NCBI RefSeq assembly: GCF_014385105.1
Contig: NZ_JACRTE010000001.1
Coordinates: forward strand, 124,001 to 188,000
DNA: 64,000 bases
Direction of reading: 5' to 3'
From: Qingrenia yutianensis
Lineage (GTDB): Bacteria > Bacillota > Clostridia > UMGS1810
Below are positions 1 to 8,517 of this stretch, one piece after another (positions within the stretch are counted from its first letter, which is position 1; the number at the start of each line of letters is the position of its first letter). The notes under the pieces are model-generated. The model made no database searches and was not told the origin of the DNA. It worked only from the letters and a program-made list of their open reading frames with translations. The position numbers were made by a program, and so were the translations under genes.

Positions 1-2
1 AA

Positions 3-590
3 CAGTCGGGCGGTCACGGTCAGTACGGTCACGTTTGGATTGAATTTGAGCCGTGCGACAGTGAGAATTTGGTGTTTGAAGAAAAGGTATTCGGCGGTTC
101 TGTGCCGAAAAACTTCTTCCCGGCGGTTGAAAAAGGACTTCGCGACAGCGTTAAGAGCGGAGTTTTGGCGGGTTATCCCGTTGTAAACCTTAAAGCAACG
201 CTTGTTGACGGTTCGTATCACAGTGTCGATTCGTCCGAAATGGCGTTTAAAACCGCGGCAAACCTTGCGTATAAAGCAGGTCTTGCCCAGGCTGACCCCG
301 TTTTGCTCGAACCTGTCGGACGTCTTAAAGTTAAGGCGCGAAACGACTACACAGGCGATGTTGTGGGTGATATAAATAAGCGTCGGGGCAGAGTGCTCGG
401 AATGGAGCCGAAAGATAAGAATATCACCGAGGTTGAGGCGGAGGTGCCTATGGGAGAAATGGCGAAATATGCAATAGACCTCCGTGCCATCACGAACGGA
501 CGCGGTAAATTCAGTTTTGTTTTCGACCATTATGAGGAGGCGCCGTATAACATCCGCGACAAGGTTGTTGCCGAGAGCAAAAAACAGTAA
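3..590 (+). CDS. Elongation factor G paralogue, C-terminal part (5' end outside window)
   Basis: The reading frame is open from base 3 and ends at TAA 588-590, so only about the last 195 residues are present. They begin with QSGGHGQYGHVWIEFEP, the conserved opening of EF-G domain IV, and run through domain V. EF-G is the ribosomal translocase GTPase; the G domain lies upstream of the window. Segments such as GYPVVNLKATLVDGSYHSVDSSEMAF resemble the FusA2-type EF-G paralogues of Clostridia more than the str-operon FusA, and no ribosomal protein genes follow, which supports a paralogue. A TTG at base 69 is internal and is not a start. Confidence 0.9.
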   Translation, partial: QSGGHGQYGHVWIEFEPCDSENLVFEEKVFGGSVPKNFFPAVEKGLRDSVKSGVLAGYPVVNLKATLVDGSYHSVDSSEMAFKTAANLAYKAGLAQADPVLLEPVGRLKVKARNDYTGDVVGDINKRRGRVLGMEPKDKNITEVEAEVPMGEMAKYAIDLRAITNGRGKFSFVFDHYEEAPYNIRDKVVAESKKQ

Positions 591-609
591 AATGTCCGAA
601 AAATAAAAC

Positions 610-1464
610 TTAAATCCGGCTTTTCGCCTTCTTCGAGTGCGTGCTGCGGTACGCGTTCGGAGTGGTGAAAAGCCTTTTTTTGAATATAAAGAAAAAGTAT
701 TCAATGGAGTTAAATCCCGAAAAATAGGCAATTTCCTTAATTGAATAATCGGAATTTTCCAAAAGTCCGCACGCGTATTTTAAACGCAGAGTGTTGACGT
801 AATCGTTAAACGAAACACCGATGTTTTTCTTGAAAACCGAGCCGAAATAATTCGGCGCAATTTTAAGATGTTTTGCGGTGCTTTCAACCGATATGTCATA
901 ACGGAAATTTTTGCGTATATAATTTACCGCCTGCTGGATTGTACCGGGTGCAGAGTCGGCGCTGTCTTTCGTTGATTTTCTTATAACATCTATGATGATT
1001 TCGTTAAGAATACTTTTTGACATCTGATAATAAAATTTATCTTTTTTTTCGTTTTCTTCAAAAATTCTGTTTACACAGCCGATGATTTTTTGAATTTCGT
1101 CCTCATCGAATTTAATGTTGAATTTTCCTATTCCCGACAAAAGATTATCGCAGATTTCCTTGCCGACCGAATTTTCAAAAAATCGTATGTTTATCATTAC
1201 AACGTCTGAAATATGATTTAAAGCGTGGAAATCACAGTATGACATAAGGGTTGCGTTTCCGCGCGACGCAATAAATTTTTCGTTGTTATATGTAACCTCT
1301 TCTATGCCTGAAACGATAATTTCAAGCTCAAAATAATCGTGCCAGTGTATGCCGACCGCAGTATCTTTTTTTAGTGTTTTTTCAACTACGATAAATTCGC
1401 CGTCAAAAACCGCACCGCGCTCATACACCTCGGGAACAATATTCATAAGACGTTTTTCTTTCAT
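610..1464 (-). CDS. AraC-family transcriptional regulator with N-terminal cupin domain
   Basis: This 284-residue protein has an N-terminal cupin-like sensor region (about residues 20-130, including the GIHWHDYFELEIIVSG segment typical of sugar-responsive AraC proteins) and two C-terminal helix-turn-helix motifs (about 185-280; the second contains SIKEIAYFSGFNSIEYFFFIFKK). I chose ATG 1464 because AGGAAG lies just upstream; an in-frame TTG at 1479 overlaps that ribosome site. It is convergent with the EF-G gene and stands alone. Its target is unknown. The remnant at 1603 and the SLH gene at 1825 give no clear clue. Confidence 0.85.
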   Translation of the reverse strand: MKEKRLMNIVPEVYERGAVFDGEFIVVEKTLKKDTAVGIHWHDYFELEIIVSGIEEVTYNNEKFIASRGNATLMSYCDFHALNHISDVVMINIRFFENSVGKEICDNLLSGIGKFNIKFDEDEIQKIIGCVNRIFEENEKKDKFYYQMSKSILNEIIIDVIRKSTKDSADSAPGTIQQAVNYIRKNFRYDISVESTAKHLKIAPNYFGSVFKKNIGVSFNDYVNTLRLKYACGLLENSDYSIKEIAYFSGFNSIEYFFFIFKKRLFTTPNAYRSTHSKKAKSRI

Positions 1465-1602
1465 AATGCTTCCTCGCAAATCTTTGATTTTCTTAATAAT
1501 TATATCACTTAAAGATCAAAATTTCAAGTTTTTTTACTGGACGAATATTTAAAGTATGACAGAAAAATTATCACAGGTCACGATATAAACGAAGTGAATA
1601 TA

Positions 1603-1782
1603 ATGTTTGATTTAAGCGGAAAACTTGCATTTGTCACAGGTTCGAGCTGTGGAATAGGCAAAGCGTTTGCAATAAAGCTTGCAACGGTGAAAAACCACGC
1701 AAGCCATATTCTGCAAAAGCTTTCGGTTACGCGCAGGAGGGAGACGAAAACCGCCGCTGAAAAATTTAAACTTCACCGTTAA
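1603..1782 (+). pseudogene. Composite remnant: start of a short-chain dehydrogenase joined to the end of a LuxR-type HTH protein
   Basis: The 59-codon frame starts like an SDR-family NAD(P) oxidoreductase: MFDLSGKLAFVTGSSCGIGK carries the TGxxxGIG cofactor loop. After AIKLA it switches to TVKNHASHILQKLSVTRR, which matches the recognition-helix end of a LuxR/NarL DNA-binding domain, then stops. Neither half is complete and the Rossmann domain is missing, so it is most likely the scar of a deletion joining two genes, with the joint near AAGCTTGCAA (about 1675-1684). GTG 1594 is an alternative start. The frame is also open upstream back to a TAA at 1510-1512, and those residues are not recognisable. 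Confidence 0.6.
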
Positions 1783-1788
1783 AATTAA

Positions 1789-1821
1789 AAAAATCCGAGC
1801 GTATCGTTCGCTCGGATTTTT
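1789..1821. terminator. Bidirectional intrinsic terminator
   Basis: Arms AAAAATCCGAGCG (1789-1801) and CGCTCGGATTTTT (1809-1821) pair perfectly around a 7-nt loop, with A and T tracts on both sides. It ends the leftward SLH gene (stop at 1825) and would also stop transcription from the remnant. Confidence 0.85.
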
Positions 1822-1824
1822 CGT

Positions 1825-3405
1825 TTATATAAGTTTTGCAGTTTTTAAAAGATTGTAAATTCTGACTGCAATTTCACCGCGCGCTGCGTTGTTTTGGGGG
1901 TTTATTAAGTCTGTATCATCGGAGAAAATGTCATTTTTATAACAAAACGCGAGTGCATTTTGTGCCCAGTCGCTTGACGCGGTGTAGTCTTCAAATACAG
2001 CGAGAATATCGCGCGCACCGTCCTGTGAAATATCGTTTTCAAGTCCGCAGATTTTCGCCGCGCGTTCGAGCATAACCGCCGTTTCTTGGTTTGTGATAAA
2101 TCCGTTCGGGTTAAATTCCGTGTCCGAAATTCCTTTCACTATCCCGTAATTTGCGCATACCGAAATGGGAGTGAAAAACCAGTCGTCCGCCAAAACGTCA
2201 TCAAAATTTTTGACATTTTCTGCCTTTACAAGACCGAGTGCACGCGTTATTAGAGCCGAAAACTCCGCACGCGTAACAGGCATATCGGGCGCGAAAATAT
2301 CGTCTGTTTTTCCGTTTATGATTTTTCGCGATGCAAGCGCCTCAATTTCGTTTTGCGCACTGTTGCCGATTATATCGGAAAACGTCCTATTTTCCGAAAA
2401 TCCGGGCACGTTTATATCGGGATTTTTGCCTGAAAGTCCCGTGTTATTCGCGTTTTCGTCCTGTTTTTTTATGTCTGTCATATCGTATATCGAACATAAG
2501 TTTTCGTTAAACCTTTTAAGCGACACCAGTGCGCAGAAAGCCTGTTCCGATGCCATTTGATTTGAACCGCTTTTGTCCGTGTCGTGATAAAAACCGCCGT
2601 TGCCGTCGTAATACGTCATAAGATTGTCGTACGGCGTCTTGCCGTTTTTGACAAAACGCGCGTCGTTCTGCGGAATTTTAAGTGCGCAAAGTGCGATAAT
2701 AACCTGTGACACGCTTTCAGAGGTTTCTGTTCCGTAGGTTGAAAAACCGCCGTTTTCGTTCTGCGAATTTGATAAAAATTCAACAGCCGAATTTACCGCC
2801 GTGCTTATTTTTTCATCATTTTTATACTTTGCGAGAGCGGTCAATGCCATAGCTGTGAGATCGGTGTCCGACGTACCCGTATCGCTGAGCGACCAACCGC
2901 CGTCGGGATTTTGTTCCGAAATTATTTTTTCAATATATTTTCCGCGGATTTCTGTGTTTTCGGAAATGTAATTTCCGCTGTCAAGCGCTATAAGCGCCCA
3001 AATTGCGCCGTTTATGCCCTGCCAAACGGTGTTGTCAAAACCGCATAAAGGCGTTATAAGATTGTATCCCGAAACGTTTTCCGCGTTTTTGCCGATTGCG
3101 GTCACAGCCAAAATTACGCGCGAATACTCCGTGTACTTTCTGTCGTGAAGAACGCCGTTTTTTTCTGTGAGTTTTTTTACAAGGTTGTCATAGTATTTGC
3201 CGAAAAATTCCTGTTGATTTTCTGCACCGCTCCGCGCAAGCGCGGTAACCGCCCATTCACCGCCGATTGACGAAACGTTGGGTGATGGGACTGCCGAATT
3301 TATGTACTGAACGCTTTTTTCAACCGCAGCGTCCAAATCGGGCGCGGAATATGCAACGGAAAACAACATTATAAATGTCAGTAAAATGCTGGCTGTTTTT
3401 TTCAT
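1825..3405 (-). CDS. Secreted SLH-domain protein with prenyltransferase/squalene-oxidase-type repeats
   Basis: This 526-residue protein has a signal peptide (MKKTASILLTFIMLFSVAYS). Residues about 25-300 contain repeats such as QNPDGGWSLSDTGTSDTDL, QNENGGFST and YDGNGGFYHDT, the GGF/GGW pattern of alpha/alpha-toroid domains related to squalene cyclase, prenyltransferase and cobalamin carriers. Residues about 340-526 hold three SLH repeats (FSDI..., FDDVLADDWFF..., EDYTASSDWAQNAL...), which usually bind cell-wall polysaccharide. The ATG at 3405 has GAGGTG upstream. In related Firmicute proteins the toroid often comes with a DUF4430 domain for cobalamin binding; none is seen here. It lies 60 bases after purA. 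A role in ligand capture at the surface is inference. Confidence 0.8.
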   Translation of the reverse strand: MKKTASILLTFIMLFSVAYSAPDLDAAVEKSVQYINSAVPSPNVSSIGGEWAVTALARSGAENQQEFFGKYYDNLVKKLTEKNGVLHDRKYTEYSRVILAVTAIGKNAENVSGYNLITPLCGFDNTVWQGINGAIWALIALDSGNYISENTEIRGKYIEKIISEQNPDGGWSLSDTGTSDTDLTAMALTALAKYKNDEKISTAVNSAVEFLSNSQNENGGFSTYGTETSESVSQVIIALCALKIPQNDARFVKNGKTPYDNLMTYYDGNGGFYHDTDKSGSNQMASEQAFCALVSLKRFNENLCSIYDMTDIKKQDENANNTGLSGKNPDINVPGFSENRTFSDIIGNSAQNEIEALASRKIINGKTDDIFAPDMPVTRAEFSALITRALGLVKAENVKNFDDVLADDWFFTPISVCANYGIVKGISDTEFNPNGFITNQETAVMLERAAKICGLENDISQDGARDILAVFEDYTASSDWAQNALAFCYKNDIFSDDTDLINPQNNAARGEIAVRIYNLLKTAKLI

Positions 3406-3424
3406 TTTGTCACCTCAATAAAAT

Positions 3425-3448
3425 ACGGAGCGAATTTATCCGCCCCGT
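3425..3448 (-). terminator. Weak terminator-like hairpin after purA
   Basis: On the minus strand ACGGGGCG pairs with CGCTCCGT (one mismatch) around an 8-nt loop, followed by ATTTTATT. It lies between purA and the SLH gene and may only reduce readthrough. Confidence 0.45.
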
Positions 3449-3465
3449 AAAATTCAAAAGTAAAA

Positions 3466-4737
3466 TTATCTTACCAAATTCTGCTCTCTGTTCGGACCTA
3501 CGCCGACCATAGAAACCTTGCAGTCACAAAGTTCCTCAATGCGCGAAATGTATTTTTTTGCGTTTTCGGGGAGCTCATCATAGCTTTTAACTCCCGAAAT
3601 ATCACCGTTCCAGCCGTCAAATTCCTCATAAACAGGCTCGCACAAAGCAAGTTCCTCAAGGCTGGGTGGAAATTCCGAAATTATTTCGTCGCCTTTTTTA
3701 TACGCAACGCAGATTTTAAGCTTGTCAATACCGCTCAAAGTGTCGATTTTGTTAACCGAAAGCGAGGTAAGTCCGCTTGTTCTTACGGCAAATTTAACGA
3801 TAACCGCGTCGAACCAACCGCACCTTCTCGGACGTTTTGTAACCGTGCCGTACTCAAAGCCTTTCTCGCGGATTTCGTCGCCTGTTTTGTCGAAAAGCTC
3901 GGTCGGGAAAGGACCTTTGCCGACTCTGGTTGTGTATGCTTTTACAACGCCGAGACACTCGTCAATCATAGTCGGTCCGATGCCTGTTCCTATGCAAACA
4001 CCGCCCGAAACGGGATGCGACGATGTAACATACGGATAAGTTCCGAGGTCGATGTCGAGAAGCGTGCCCTGCGCGCCCTCAAAAAGAACCTTTTTGCCTG
4101 CTTTGATTTCGTTATACAAAATTGCCGTTGTGTCCGCGGCATATTTTTTGAGCTTTTTCGCATAGCCGAGGTAATCGCTTATGATTTCTTCGGCATCAAC
4201 ACCCTCACCGCCGTATATTTTTTCGATAATTGCATTTTTGATTTTTACATTTTCGCGCACCTTTTTAACGAAAACTTCCTCGTTCATAAGGTCGCACACG
4301 CGTATGCCTATTCTCTCGGCTTTGTCCATATAGCACGGACCGATACCGCTTTTTGTTGTGCCGATGTCACCCGTGCCCTTTGCCTTTTCCGAAAGAGTGT
4401 CAATCACAATGTGATAGGGCATAATAAGATGTGCTCTTAAATCGAGCCTTAAATTTTCGGTTGAAACACCTTTGGAGTTTAACATATCCATTTCCTCTAA
4501 AAGAACCTTGGGCGAAACAACCACGCCGTTTCCGATAATGCAGAGCGTGTTTTTGTTTATAATTCCCGACGGCGTTAAACGGAGCTTATACTGCTCGCCG
4601 TTTGCCTCAACGGTATGACCTGCATTGTTTCCGCCCTGCGAGCGCACAACAACGTCCGACATACCTGCAAGTATATCTACAATTTTGCCTTTGCCTTCGT
4701 CGCCCCACTGCGCGCCGATTACCACTTTTGTTGGCAT
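3466..4737 (-). CDS. purA: Adenylosuccinate synthetase
   Basis: The enzyme makes adenylosuccinate from IMP, aspartate and GTP, the first committed step to AMP. The protein has 423 residues, the usual size for the family. It begins MPTKVVIGAQWGDEGKGKIVD with the GDEGKGK phosphate loop, followed by GGNNAGHTV and later TTRVGKGPFPTEL and GWFDAV signatures. The start ATG at 4737 has a strong AAGGAGG ribosome site. It is downstream of the DUF1858 gene on the same strand, separated by a hairpin at 4778-4811. No other purine gene is nearby. Confidence 0.97.
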   Translation of the reverse strand: MPTKVVIGAQWGDEGKGKIVDILAGMSDVVVRSQGGNNAGHTVEANGEQYKLRLTPSGIINKNTLCIIGNGVVVSPKVLLEEMDMLNSKGVSTENLRLDLRAHLIMPYHIVIDTLSEKAKGTGDIGTTKSGIGPCYMDKAERIGIRVCDLMNEEVFVKKVRENVKIKNAIIEKIYGGEGVDAEEIISDYLGYAKKLKKYAADTTAILYNEIKAGKKVLFEGAQGTLLDIDLGTYPYVTSSHPVSGGVCIGTGIGPTMIDECLGVVKAYTTRVGKGPFPTELFDKTGDEIREKGFEYGTVTKRPRRCGWFDAVIVKFAVRTSGLTSLSVNKIDTLSGIDKLKICVAYKKGDEIISEFPPSLEELALCEPVYEEFDGWNGDISGVKSYDELPENAKKYISRIEELCDCKVSMVGVGPNREQNLVR

Positions 4738-4777
4738 TGCAAATCCTCCTTAAATTATGTAAAAAGTTAAAACAGTT

Positions 4778-4811
4778 CAAAGCCCGAACCGAGAAAAGGG
4801 TACGGGCTTTG
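4778..4811 (-). terminator. Hairpin between the DUF1858 gene and purA
   Basis: CAAAGCCCG (4778-4786) pairs with CGGGCTTTG (4803-4811), and ACC/GGT inside extends the stem. The minus-strand exit side lacks a strong T run, so it may be a weak terminator, an attenuator in the purA leader, or a processing hairpin. Confidence 0.45.
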
Positions 4812-4816
4812 AAAAA

Positions 4817-5020
4817 TTATTTTGTTTTGAGATAGTCGTTGATTTTGTTTACAAGCTCGTCGGCGTCAACGCCGTGAACCGCGCACGCCTCCTCGATAGA
4901 CTCGCCCGAAGCCGAGGGGCAGCCGAGGCAGTGCATACCGATTTCAAAGAAAAACGGTGCCGTGCCTGCATCAATTTTCAAAACATCTGCAATAATAGTA
5001 TTTTTATCAACACTTGCCAT
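4817..5020 (-). CDS. DUF1858 redox-disulfide protein
   Basis: This 67-residue protein starts at ATG 5020, behind GGGAGG. It matches the DUF1858 / hybrid-cluster-associated disulfide family: ITADVL-like start (NTIIADVLKIDAGTAPFFFE), then GMHCLGCPSASGESIEEAC with the CxxC pair, and a C-terminal helix. Family members are small anaerobe proteins thought to take part in thiol redox chemistry; the exact partner is unknown. It is the first gene of the leftward group with purA. Longer frames to 5107 include the promoter region and are rejected. Confidence 0.85.
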   Translation of the reverse strand: MASVDKNTIIADVLKIDAGTAPFFFEIGMHCLGCPSASGESIEEACAVHGVDADELVNKINDYLKTK

Positions 5021-5139
5021 TGTAAATTCCTCCCGTAAGTTATATTTAAGCAATACATCTGTTATTATACCACCGAAAAACAAAAAAATCAATCCTTTTT
5101 GACGCAATATTTATAATATTTTTTCAATTTGTAAAACAG

Positions 5140-5168
5140 TTGACTTTTTGAGCGTTTTGTGCGATAAT
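5140..5168 (+). promoter_or_regulatory. SigA-type promoter for the zapA-mre operon
   Basis: TTGACT (5140-5145), 17-nt spacer, GATAAT (5163-5168), about 50 bases before zapA. A second AT-rich TATAAT-like string follows a few bases on. This is the only strong promoter seen before the 10-kb rightward operon. Confidence 0.65.
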
Positions 5169-5218
5169 AAAACAGTATATAATATAATAGGAAAAATATC
5201 GACAAAGAGGTGAAATTT

Positions 5219-5578
5219 ATGAGCGGCAAAACATATGTTTCGGTGAGAATTTACGGTCACGACTATACCTTTACGGGAACGGAAAGCGAAGAATACATTC
5301 AGAAAGTATGTTATAATGTGGACAAAAAAATGCGCGATTTCAGACAGCGCGACCCGAAGCTTAACGAAACCAAGCTTGCAATACTTACGGCGGTGAACAC
5401 TGCCGACGAGTTTTTTAAAAACAAGGCGCTGCTTGATGAAACCATTGCGGATTTGAAAAAATACAAAGAGGAAGCTTTTAACGCTAAAAACAAACTTCTT
5501 GTAACCGAGAAAGAAAACGAATATTTGAAAGAAGAAATTCAAAGTCTTAAAATAGAGCTGGCGAAAAATGGAAAATAA
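5219..5578 (+). CDS. zapA: Cell division protein ZapA
   Basis: ZapA stabilises FtsZ filaments at the division site. The 119-residue protein has the family start GKTYVSVRIYGHDYTFTG and the helix EEYIQKVCYNVDKKM, then a long C-terminal coiled coil (about residues 70-119, rich in K/E, with LLVTEKENEYLKEEIQSLK). I chose ATG 5219, behind AAAGAGG; the GTG at 5210 overlaps that site. It overlaps the next gene by 11 bases. It is first in an operon that later encodes MreBCD, PBP2 and MinD, consistent with a division and cell-shape group. Confidence 0.9.
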   Translation: MSGKTYVSVRIYGHDYTFTGTESEEYIQKVCYNVDKKMRDFRQRDPKLNETKLAILTAVNTADEFFKNKALLDETIADLKKYKEEAFNAKNKLLVTEKENEYLKEEIQSLKIELAKNGK

Positions 5579-7649
5579 TATCGAAATTCTTGCGCCGGCA
5601 GGCGGTTATGATACATTTGTGTCTGCAATAAACAACGGCGCGGACGCAGTGTATATCGGCGGAAAAAGCTTCAGCGCGCGAAAAAATGCCGTGAATTTTT
5701 CGGACAAAGAAATTATAAACGCGGTGAAGTATGCGCATCTGCGTGGTGCAAAGGTGTATATAACGCTTAACACACTTTTAAAAGACAGCGAAATTAAGGA
5801 TGCGTCGGAATTTGTGAAATTCTGCGATAGTGCAGGCGTTGACGCGCTGATTATTCAGGATTTGTCCGTTTTGGCAATGATTAAAAATATGAACGTCAAT
5901 CTTGTGCCTCACGCGAGCACGCAGATGACGGTTATGAACACCGAGGGTGTGAAAATCTGCGAAAAAATGGGATATACGCGCGTTGTTTTGGCGCGTGAGC
6001 TTTCGTTTGACGATATTAAAAATATCAGCGAAAAAACAAACTGCGAACTTGAGGTTTTTGTACACGGCGCGCTTTGCGTGTGCTGTTCGGGACAGTGCCT
6101 TTTGAGCAGTGTTATCGGCGCGAGAAGCGGAAACCGCGGTGACTGTGCCCAGCCGTGCAGACTGTGGTACAATCTTATTGATTATGACGGCAAAAAGGTA
6201 TTCAAAACGCCGAAATATCTTATTTCGCTGAAAGATTTGTGCCTTGTCGATGAGGTGGGAAAATTTAAAGAAATCGGTGTAAAATCGTTCAAAATCGAAG
6301 GCAGAATGAAAAGCAAAGAATATGTTTCTCTTGCGTCAAATGCCTATCATACGGCGAAAATTAACGGCAGTGTTTCGTCTGAAACGGTTGCGGAACTTGA
6401 AAATATTTTCAGCCGTTCTGGATTTACAAAGGCATATTTTAACTCGAAAATCGGGCGCGGTATGCTAAATTTTGACAAAAATAACGACGAAGTTTACAAA
6501 AATATAGATGAAAACGTTTTGAAAAAAGCGTCCGAAATGGCTAAAAACGAAGGTGTAAAGCGGAAGATTGAAATTTATGCAAGAGTATTGAAAGACGAAA
6601 AAATTCTGGTGAAGTTTTCCGATGATTTCGGCAACGGTATTTTTTATGAAAGAGATATTGTTCCGCAGACCGCAAGCAACGCACCGCTGACATACGAAAA
6701 GCTTTATGACGCGTTTGCAAAGCTTGGCGGTACGGCATTTTCGCTTGAAAAATTCTCGTGTGATTTGGACGAAAATCTTTTTGTTTCTGCAAAGGATTTG
6801 AACTCGGTACGGCGCGAAGGCGTGCGTCTTTTAGAAGATAAAATTTTAAATACGCAAAACCGAAAAACGGTTAAAAATTTTGAATATCATACAGAAAACA
6901 AAGAGATTGAAAAATGCGGTTTTACCGCGTCGGTGCGGACGTCCGAACAGCTTGAAACGGTTATGCGCGAGGATGTGTTTGAAAAAATTTTCGTGCCGTA
7001 TGAATTATACAAAAAATATGAAAAAAATTTTAAAAACGATAACAGAATTGTGTGCGTTCCGTATGACACATTCGGTGATAAAATGCCCGATTTAAGCGGT
7101 ATTGAACGCATTTCGGCAACAAACATAAGTCAGCTTGGCATTTGCCGTGAAAAAGAAATTTTCGCCGAGGCATCGCTTAACATCACAAACAGCGTTGCGC
7201 TCGATATGTATAAAAATCTCGGCGTTTCGTGCGCGCATCTTTCAAACGAACTTACAATCGGCGAAATTAAAAATATGAAAAAGTGCATTGACACCGAAAT
7301 CACGGTTTACGGCAAAATTGCGGTTATGCTCACGAAAGCGTGCGTTGTGAAAAACGGCATCGGCAAATGCGGGTGCAAAAGCGAAAAGTTTTTGTATATT
7401 GAGGACAGGCTCGGCAAAAAATTTCCCGTTATCACAAACAAACTCAACTGCACGAATACGATTTTCAATTCCGCGCCTATTGTGATGTCGGACAGGCTTA
7501 ACGAGGTGAAAAATATCGGTGTGCGGTATCTTCGTCTTGAATTTACCGACGAGGGTAAGGATTTGGTTAAAAGCATAATTTCGCTTTATAAATCGGGCGG
7601 AAAATGCGGTTTTGAATTTACGAGAGGTCATTATTACCGAGGTGTGTAA
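5568..7649 (+). CDS. Peptidase U32 family protein (long form)
   Basis: This 693-residue protein starts IEILAPAGGYDTFVSAINNGADAVYIGG, the U32 TIM-barrel opening, and contains the signature around residues 165-200 (EVFVHGALCVCCSGQCLLSS, then GNRGDCAQPCR) with clustered cysteines likely to bind an iron-sulfur cluster. Characterised relatives (RlhA, TrhP) hydroxylate rRNA or tRNA bases rather than digest collagen; the long form also has a DUF3656-type C-terminal region. Translation is coupled to zapA by overlap. Pairing with zapA is common in Clostridia. The precise RNA target cannot be read from sequence. Confidence 0.9.
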   Translation: MENNIEILAPAGGYDTFVSAINNGADAVYIGGKSFSARKNAVNFSDKEIINAVKYAHLRGAKVYITLNTLLKDSEIKDASEFVKFCDSAGVDALIIQDLSVLAMIKNMNVNLVPHASTQMTVMNTEGVKICEKMGYTRVVLARELSFDDIKNISEKTNCELEVFVHGALCVCCSGQCLLSSVIGARSGNRGDCAQPCRLWYNLIDYDGKKVFKTPKYLISLKDLCLVDEVGKFKEIGVKSFKIEGRMKSKEYVSLASNAYHTAKINGSVSSETVAELENIFSRSGFTKAYFNSKIGRGMLNFDKNNDEVYKNIDENVLKKASEMAKNEGVKRKIEIYARVLKDEKILVKFSDDFGNGIFYERDIVPQTASNAPLTYEKLYDAFAKLGGTAFSLEKFSCDLDENLFVSAKDLNSVRREGVRLLEDKILNTQNRKTVKNFEYHTENKEIEKCGFTASVRTSEQLETVMREDVFEKIFVPYELYKKYEKNFKNDNRIVCVPYDTFGDKMPDLSGIERISATNISQLGICREKEIFAEASLNITNSVALDMYKNLGVSCAHLSNELTIGEIKNMKKCIDTEITVYGKIAVMLTKACVVKNGIGKCGCKSEKFLYIEDRLGKKFPVITNKLNCTNTIFNSAPIVMSDRLNEVKNIGVRYLRLEFTDEGKDLVKSIISLYKSGGKCGFEFTRGHYYRGV

Positions 7650-8021
7650 ATGCTTAAAAAAGGCGATTTTATTGCGGTTTTCACGGTTGCTTTTGTGTGG
7701 ATTTTGTCGCTTGTGCCGTTTTTTGCGTACGGCAGAACGGCGAATCTTAAAGCCGTGATTTATCTTGACGGTGAAAAATATGCCGAATACACGCTTGCAA
7801 AATATGAAAAGCCGATTTCGGTGACGGTTGACGGCACTGGCAGAAATGTTGTTGAAATTTCCAAAAACGGCGTCCGTGTTGCCGAAAGCGACTGTGCCGA
7901 CAAGCTTGAAATAAACGGCGGTACGATAAACAAGGCAGGGCAGTCGCTGATTTGTCTGCCGAACAGATTTTTGGTGAAAATTGAGGGCGGCGGTGATGAA
8001 ATTGACGCGGTTACCTATTAG
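7650..8021 (+). CDS. NusG domain II-containing protein
   Basis: This 123-residue protein has one N-terminal membrane helix (about residues 8-27) and an extracytoplasmic NusG_II beta domain ending CLPNRFLVKIEG, the family hallmark after NGGTINKAGQSLI. It starts directly after the U32 stop codon and overlaps the Gx transporter gene by 26 bases. In Firmicutes this family is often the immediate neighbour of Gx transporter genes. Its function is not established. Confidence 0.85.
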   Translation: MLKKGDFIAVFTVAFVWILSLVPFFAYGRTANLKAVIYLDGEKYAEYTLAKYEKPISVTVDGTGRNVVEISKNGVRVAESDCADKLEINGGTINKAGQSLICLPNRFLVKIEGGGDEIDAVTY

Positions 8022-8517
8022 AAAAATTCTTCTTGCAGGAATTTTCTGTGCGGCGGCAACGGTTTTGGGAATTTTTGAAAATTCACTTCCCGTGCTTAAT
8101 GCCGTCCCGGGCGGAAAAATCGGTCTTGCAAACGCGGTGTGTATGCTTGTGCTATATATTTACGGCGCAAAATATGCCTTATCCGTGAGCATTGTCCGCG
8201 CATTTTTGGTGTCGTTTATCCTGGGCGGTGCAAACGTTTTGCCGTATTCTTTATCGGGTGCGGTTTTGAGTATGGCGGTTATGGCTTGTTTTTACTGTAA
8301 TGAAAACTTTTCGCCTGTCGGAATTTGCATTTTGGGTGCGTTTTTCAACAACACCGCGCAGATTTTGACCGCGTGCGTAATGCTGGGAAACACCGCTCCG
8401 CTCTGCTGTTTTACATATCTTGCGCCCGTGTCGCTTATATGCGGAGGTGCGGTCGGAATTTTGGCAAACAGACTTTTAAAGTATAAAAATATAATTTTGA
8501 AAGAAGATAAAAGATGA
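7996..8517 (+). CDS. Gx transporter family protein (heptaprenyl diphosphate synthase component I-like)
   Basis: This 173-residue membrane protein contains about five hydrophobic helices and the family segment ENSLPVLNAVPGGKIGLAN, typical of Pfam Hpre_diP_synt_I / Gx transporters, which look like ECF-transporter substrate-binding components. The name heptaprenyl synthase component I is historical. I chose ATG 7996, five codons into the longest frame, with GGCGGTG upstream; this makes it overlap the NusG-II gene by 26 bases. The end overlaps maf by 4 bases (ATGA). The substrate is unknown. Confidence 0.82.
   Translation: MKLTRLPIRKILLAGIFCAAATVLGIFENSLPVLNAVPGGKIGLANAVCMLVLYIYGAKYALSVSIVRAFLVSFILGGANVLPYSLSGAVLSMAVMACFYCNENFSPVGICILGAFFNNTAQILTACVMLGNTAPLCCFTYLAPVSLICGGAVGILANRLLKYKNIILKEDKR

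Noticed and set aside
3..590. Tetracycline-resistance ribosomal protection protein
   Set aside because: The end of the protein has the EF-G paralogue pattern, and the G domain that would separate the families is outside the window, so the plainer EF-G call is kept.
1349..1552. Small rightward gene before the remnant
   Set aside because: It is antisense to the start of the AraC gene and runs through its promoter region; the composition looks non-coding.
4015..4440. Rightward frame inside purA
   Set aside because: It is the antisense shadow of a well-conserved purA; it has no ribosome site and no recognisable protein. Similar antisense frames over mreB, copA and the GH36 gene were dropped for the same reason.
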